This document shows, one piece after another, positions 38,633 through 43,650 of a DNA stretch of 43,650 nucleotides (positions are counted from its first letter, which is position 1; every line of letters begins with the position of its first letter). The notes below the pieces were generated by a model, which was not told the origin of the DNA, did no database searches, and worked only from the letters and a program-made list of their open reading frames with translations. Source of the stretch: Apostichopus leukothele (Eukaryota > Echinodermata > Holothuroidea > Aspidochirotida > Stichopodidae); assembly GCA_010014835.2 (NCBI GenBank), contig JAAAKB020000025.1, forward strand, positions 929,507-973,156, given 5' to 3'. The position numbers and the translations under genes were made by a program.

Positions 38633-40313
38633 AGTAAACTGATCTACATTTTTGAGTAACCATCGCACACATCTTCTTCTGTGGGAATCTTTTTACATAT
38701 ATTTACTGTATGCCATTACTGTATACTGTAGCTAAAGCATACGAGTATACTCATAGTGACTTTTTCTTCGTAAGTGTGTACCTTTAAAGATTAAAATGGT
38801 TAGATATCTTAGTTACCATGGGAACGATTACCCTGCAACATCCTGTAATTACATGTGGCATTAAATCATTTTCTTTTTTTCACATGTTCATATCTCGAAA
38901 AATACTGAAGTGCTAGAAGCATCTCTCCAAATTAGCATTCAGTATTAAGCCCTGAAAGCCCAATTTTTGTTAAGTGATTATTCCTGTGTTTGTCTTAGTT
39001 TATATAAATTATTCATATGAACAAACAATCATAAAAAAGAAGAAAAAAAAAAGGCCTTGCTGTCTTATATGAAATAGTGTAATAGAGTGCTTGAATTTTT
39101 GTTTGTTTCTATGTCTGAAGGTATTTATAGCCATATATTAATAAAGCATAATGCCTACAGTAGATGTATATTGTACCATGACAAAATGGATATAAGCTTG
39201 CTGTAATTGAAATCCAATTAATAGATAATCTCAACTTTTTTTAAAATTAAAAGGCTCCTTTTTGTATGGATCATTTGGATGTTTCATAGAGTTTTTAAGT
39301 CAACGTAATTGTCGTTTTTAGTAGTGACTTTTCATATTATGCAGAACACAAGAAAAGGCTGTCCGTCAAACTACCTGGGTTTGAGGTTCCCTTTGTAGTG
39401 GTTTTGAGAATTTTTGTGTCAACAAATTTTAACTAAGTGCAGTTTCGGCATGGGTAAAGTAATAGAAATGCTTCAGGCACCTTACCTGTATCTCACCTCA
39501 AAATGGTCACCCATACTGTAACAAATTCTTGAAACGCAAACTCCAGCGTCAGGGTTTTTCCCCCGAATATGCTAGAAGGTCAAACATCGGTCACTAACAC
39601 TGAACCTTCGATAAAAACGTTTCCTTCCACCCACCCTTTTCGACATTTTCCTTTGCTGAGAAAATTATTTGTCTAAGTTAGCATACCGAAAAGAGAAAAA
39701 AAAAACATAAGATAATGTTTGATGCTAAATGTTTTTCTTTGTTTTAATGTACCAAGGGTGTGTTGTTCATGGGTGAAATACATCACTAAAATGACTGAAA
39801 ATGACAGTGATAGTTGTTACAACTAACGGAGACCGCGTTAAAAGGGTAGAATCTTGAAAGCATTTTTTTTAAAATAACCGTTCTCATTATAAGAGCTACA
39901 CCATGCCTAGATGTGAGGTTAGTTATGAATATGCAACACTCAACAGTGAAGGTGTCATCAGTGTAACACATGCATACTACTCAAGTTTTAGATTCTAAGT
40001 GAGTTATAATGTTGAATTGGAAGCCACCTGACGTGAAGTTGTAATCTATGAGCCCTTGCGGGCTTCTCCCACATTCGTGGACACTCAGCATCGTAAAAAT
40101 AACTGCCTCATGTCATATACTTATTAATTTAACTCCATGGTCCATCAGCACTGATCCGTACTGATAATGGTAATGCATTGGTAAGGTATGCATACTGTAC
40201 ATATACTACACACTAATCCTGTTAGTAGTATACTATACTAGTGGTGATACCAGTTGTTTTTCTTCTTGACTTAATAATAGTTTTATCACCGGTCAACTGT
40301 TTTCATATCATAG

Positions 40314-40360
40314 GATGTTGGAAGCGAGATTATTGCTGAATTGAATATACAATTAAGATG
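40314..40360 (+). other. Possible small untranslated exon
   Basis: A 47-nt segment lies between a fair acceptor (TTTTCATATCATAG) and a strong donor (AAGATG|GTAAGT). In the phase set by the 34.3-kb exon it hits a stop, and its length does not fit a coding cassette into the 43.2-kb exon. If real, it is a 5' UTR exon, for instance for the transcript starting at the 42871 exon. It contains a 9-codon upstream ORF. Confidence 0.25.
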
Positions 40361-40945
40361 GTAAGTCAGTGTTCCTTTCGATCAGCTTCATCAAACGTCA
40401 GTTAAAACTTGGGCTAACTGTTACTTTTAGTAGTAGTGGTAGCCTAGGTCTTAGTATAATATTAGTAGCCTAGTCAGTGACCTAGTTCTAATAAAGTTAT
40501 TCTATTAGGCCTAATCAGAGAGAGATTGTGAAGATGATCGAAGGGCTGTGATACCAAGTGTAGTATTATGTGTAACCATCTAGGCTAGGTTTTGCACACT
40601 TATTATTGTTGTCACTAGTCTGCTAGTGACGATCAGCTATTCTTTAAGCAAGGAGAGCTTCGTTGGTACTGAATATGCATTACAGTCCGTTCTCTCATTG
40701 GCTTGTTTGAATCAAGAGGCATGGCGTGACAGAAAACAGGAATGAAATCTGTCTTCAGCAGATTAATTTTTTTATACTTGTGATTATTAATTTCTTAATT
40801 AATGAAATGTTTTTGGCAAAATTAGGCTTGGTGAACTCAGGATCTTGCCATTGGAAGTACATTTGACCTTTTTTGGTCATGAGTCATGACTGATTTGTGG
40901 TTATGTCATGAAAGAGTGTATTTTGGGGTAGATCCATAATTTGTA

Positions 40946-41447
40946 ATCGCATCTTGATAACGCTCGACAGATAAAAGAAAAAATCATCTCCAAAGTGCTG
41001 CATTAAAGCCAGATGAGAGTATACAATAGAACTATGAAAGTTTGTACATATTTGTAACCTAACCCACTAGTTCACTAGTTATTGGTACCTTGTACTAGAA
41101 TACAAAAAAAGGCAAAAAAGTGCACATTCTTGGTTTCAGTGTTCACTGCATATTGTTTGGTATGTACGGTGGCTTAATAGGGACATCGGGACATCGCATC
41201 TTGATAACGCTCGACAGATTAAAGTAAAAATCAAATCCAAAGTGCTGCATGAAAGCCAGATGAAAGTAACAATAGAACTATGAAAGTTTGTATATATATT
41301 TGTAACCTAACCCACTAGTTACTGGTACCTTGTACTAGAGTACAAAAAAAGGCAAAAGTGCACATTCTTGGTTTCAGTGTTCACTGTATATATTGTTTGG
41401 TGCTTATTGTTTGGTACAGTATGTATGGTGGCTTAATAGGGACATCA
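40946..41447. repeat. 247-bp tandem duplication
   Basis: Copy 1 (40946-41192) and copy 2 (41193 to about 41447) both run from ATCGCATCTTGATAACGCTC through CTACTAGTACC-type sequence and GTGCACATTCTTGGTTTCAG to GGTGGCTTAATAGGGACATC. They differ by scattered substitutions and small indels, so the event is fairly recent. The right end of each copy is the first 20-odd bases of the MITE terminal repeat, and the junction GGGACATC|GGGACATC shows short homology. Confidence 0.92.
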
Positions 41448-41554
41448 GGGAAAAAAAGTGTCCCCCAAATCTCGATAAAAGTTTGACTTTATCTCAAAAT
41501 GTTGACTTTTTATCTCAATTTTTTCCTTTCCTATGTCCATATTAAGCCACCGTA
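41424..41554. mobile_element. Small palindromic MITE, about 130 bp, TA flanks
   Basis: The left arm, (T)GGTGGCTTAATAGGGACAT, is matched on the opposite strand by the right arm, whose complement reads CGGTGGCTTAATATGGACAT. The tandem copy at 41167 keeps the C, so the terminal repeat is CGGTGGCTTAATA(G/T)GGACAT. Both ends are flanked by TA, the target-site duplication of Tc1/mariner-type elements. The centre contains repeated TGACTTT(TT)ATCTCAA words. There is no coding capacity, so it is a non-autonomous element. Family assignment beyond TA-targeting is inference. Confidence 0.75.
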
Positions 41555-42870
41555 GGTATGCAGTAATATACATATTTTTTAATACAGATACCGTACTCAT
41601 GTCTTTAATTTAGAACCCAATGCGTTACGTACATTGTTATGCAAATTATGTAGAAAGTGCACGTTCCTGACTCAATTATTCAGAACCAGCTGTGTACATG
41701 GTTGTTGGATGATTATCTGGTAAATTGTTGACATAAAACATTGTCCATCAGACAAATAGACACATATATAGAGTAACTTTTACATAATATTGTGTAATAT
41801 TAATAGAGATGGTGGAACTTTTGGACTACCTTGGTCAGGGAAATGACAAGGTCTGTGAAAAAGTCATCGTTGAATCGTTTGGAGTGAGGATAACATATTG
41901 GGCAAAAGTCTGCAGTCTGCAGTTGATATGATGAGCTTTATAGAATCTTGAGACTTCTTTGGTAAAATTAAGAAAGATTGACATAGTCATTTACAAATGT
42001 AACTTTATGTCATATCTTGTCATGTGTATGATTTTCCAAATTTTGTGGCACAGTTTTTTGTAATAATGTATGTCTACTAGCAAGTGCAGGATAACCTTAA
42101 TCTGGGTATATTTATTTATAAGCTTGTACATGTACAGTACATTAAAGCCTCATTATGCTTTTAGTATGTTTAAACATATAAGCAAATGGATTCCCTCAAT
42201 CTACCGTCTCTTAAAATGGTACTATTGTGTAAACAAATAATCACCCAATCATAACTTTGTACTTTTTTATTATTGTGGTCCCTGCAAGAGCTGGAGAACT
42301 TCAAACAAACAACATGGTGTTCTGTAGATATCTGCTTATATGAAGTTCTGTCAAGGAGGAATAGATCCATTCATAAACTAGTGCTACCCACTACTGCACT
42401 TTAATAGCTTCCTGTTAATTATCTAGCAGAGCTAAAGATAGGAGAAGACTAATTTTGCTATCTTCGTTGTCAAACAACTCAACGTCCAATGCAAACAAAA
42501 GTACACTTTACTTTCTCGCTAAAATCGGTAAAGATTTCAAATTGATTGTTATAAAAGAAGGAGAAGAAAAAAAAAAAAATGAAATGATAATTTGGCCTGG
42601 AATCCATTGTACGGTAGCTATGGTGATGTTAGGGGGTAATGTAAATGTACAGTAATGACAACATTCATGTTGAGGTTTTCCCTTTATGTAACTAACTAAG
42701 TACTGTACTGCACATGTGTAAAAAGACTCACTGACAGTAGAATCAAGTGCTTTAGCATCCCATACAACAAAATATATCTGGTTATCAAAGTTAAGTGATA
42801 AGTCACTGTCAGACAAGGAGAGAATAGCATTATAGATTCTGTTCTCCTGAATGGTTTCTGTCCCTCGTAG

Positions 42871-43097
42871 GATACTCTAGAAAACGATGTGTTATTTCGT
42901 CACTCGGCATCTATCATGTGTCACAGTGCTTGTGATTATTACTGCCAGTGTTGTTAACACTGTCGTACCCGATGAAGTTATTTCCCAGACAGTTTTGGAT
43001 CGAGTGTTAAACGCTTTTCATCAAAGTTACGTAGCTACGGACAGAACATCAACCGGTACAGCAGGCTACGTTTTCTTTTCATCAGAGAAAACGTTTG
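42871..43097 (+). CDS. Candidate first coding exon with signal-peptide-like N-terminus
   Basis: After an acceptor-like TTTCTGTCCCTCGTAG and a 16-nt leader with an in-frame TAG, the ATG at 42887 opens 70 codons plus one base: MCYFVTRHLSCVTVLVIITA, then SVVNTVVPDEVISQTVLDRV and more. Residues 12-23 are hydrophobic, after a basic Arg-His pair, so the N-terminus could be a signal peptide or membrane anchor. A donor (TTTG|GTGAAC) at 43098 is in phase 1, and the exon at 43198 begins with the two bases needed to make Gly. The intron would be 100 nt with a T-rich 3' end. GC and CpG are raised, as in coding DNA. Protein family not recognised. It may be an alternative first exon to the one at 34273, or the start of a separate gene. 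Confidence 0.45.
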
Positions 43098-43197
43098 GTG
43101 AACTAGCAATGCATACATGTATATTGTTTGTTGATTTTTCATGTCATATGTTTTGGCTTTTGTTTTGATAGATTGTCTTGATTGTGTTTATTTACAG

Positions 43198-43293
43198 GTA
43201 TTGAGTCAACAGAAAGGGCTATCAGCTTCCTTCACATTGCAGGCGAATGTGAGGCCACCAGCTTCAACCTGAATATGAGCGAAGATTACCCAG
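43198..43293 (+). CDS. Internal coding exon, RWD-like strand-turn motif
   Basis: 96 nt between TTTATTTACAG and CAG|GTAAGT, both strong. Only the frame starting in phase 2 is fully open: IESTERAISFLHIAGECEAT then SFNLNMSEDYP, ending in phase 1. Two alternating hydrophobic strands (AISFLHIAG, TSFNLNM) followed by EDYP match the beta2-beta3-YPxxxP core of RWD and UBC-like domains; the xxP part would fall in the next exon, outside the window. The upstream partner could be the exon at 34273 or the one at 42871, since both end in phase 1 with G. This is the best-supported exon on the right side, but the gene cannot be named. Confidence 0.7.
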
Positions 43294-43650
43294 GTAAGTC
43301 GAAGGACAACAATTTCAATGTATATATAAAATCTTGAGAACCTAATATGGTATTGTACATATTGTGGTGCACTTTGAGACATTCAATGAATATTTTACGA
43401 TAAAACTAGCAAACCAATATAGTTTAGCTCCACTTGAGGTGTGCTAACAAGTCCCTGGATCTGTAAGTTGCATCGAAGTGAAGTCACAAGATGTTGTAAA
43501 AAATATCTGATGTGAAGTATTATTGTACACTGTTAAAGGCATTGAAGACTCGCCCTAAACCGTCTGAAAAAGGTAACTTTCTGTTGCTTGCAAGTGACGT
43601 TTTGTTCGTGTCGCTACAAAATGCAGACAGTAATGAAACGTGATACCTTG
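43294..43650 (+). other. Intron start of the right-hand gene
   Basis: From the GTAAGT at 43294 to the window edge the sequence is AT-rich, with no further acceptor-exon pair that I can support. Confidence 0.6.

Larger units (their letters stand above)
34358..40313. other. Probable intron of the plus-strand gene, 34.4-40.3 kb
   Basis: AT-rich with no secure exon. It holds many TAGGCCTA/TTAGGCTA words (34540-34720), a 128-codon open frame at 35697-36083, a 33-bp tandem repeat at 36641-36735, a possible minus-strand exon at 37239-37477 and a diverged duplication at 38367-38632. Confidence 0.5.
40361..42870. other. Non-coding stretch, 40.4-42.9 kb
   Basis: No gene recognised. It holds the 247-bp tandem duplication and MITE (40946-41554), and further right only AT-rich sequence. 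The short frames on both strands at 42170-42816 have no domain. Confidence 0.5.

Overview
The window is animal nuclear DNA, most likely from a marine invertebrate deuterostome and perhaps an echinoderm. Reasons: a MEF2 transcription-factor gene split by GT-AG introns at the usual animal position, AT-rich introns full of diverged non-coding repeats, many poly-G/poly-C runs, and frequent TAGGCCTA-type and TACAGTA-type words that I associate with echinoderm assemblies. The lineage is inference. There are no operons, no CRISPR array, no recognisable tRNA or rRNA, and no retroelement coding region that I can see. Two runs of N (11845-11944 and 30864-31794) are assembly gaps.

Left part (1 to about 29.4 kb), minus strand: this is the 5' end of mef2. 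The start exon (5661-5850; ATG at 5714) and the next exon (3395-3598) encode the first 86 residues, which are the whole MADS box plus the MEF2 domain. Later exons must lie beyond the left edge. A promoter-like island at about 29.4-30.1 kb carries two copies of GGCAATGACGTCA, and a minus-strand splice donor lies at its left edge. It is a plausible, unproven mef2 first exon, which would make 5851-29370 a first intron of about 23.5 kb. That stretch holds repeats, a CpG-rich insert at 17.4 kb and a possible plus-strand terminal exon at 19.5 kb.

Right part (32.7-43.65 kb), plus strand: this is the start of one or two other genes. A short first coding exon at 34273-34357 ends in the right phase to join an exon at 43198-43293, and together they read like the start of an RWD-type domain. 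A second possible first exon, at 42871-43097 with a signal-peptide-like start, ends in the same phase and could join the same exon. A 52-codon ORF at 32729 begins with an N-myristoylation/palmitoylation-type sequence.

Repeats: a 53-bp tandem array with a 106-bp higher-order period (961-1275), a 247-bp tandem duplication whose break lies inside the end of a small palindromic MITE (40946-41554), an older duplication at 38.4 kb, two diverged copies of an unnamed element at 26.2 and 27.5 kb, and a short dispersed repeat at 15.1 and 24.2 kb. I did not find a clearly new biological system. The points most worth checking are the alternative first exons on the right, the duplicated-CRE promoter island, and the perfect 20-bp palindrome just inside the mef2 intron.
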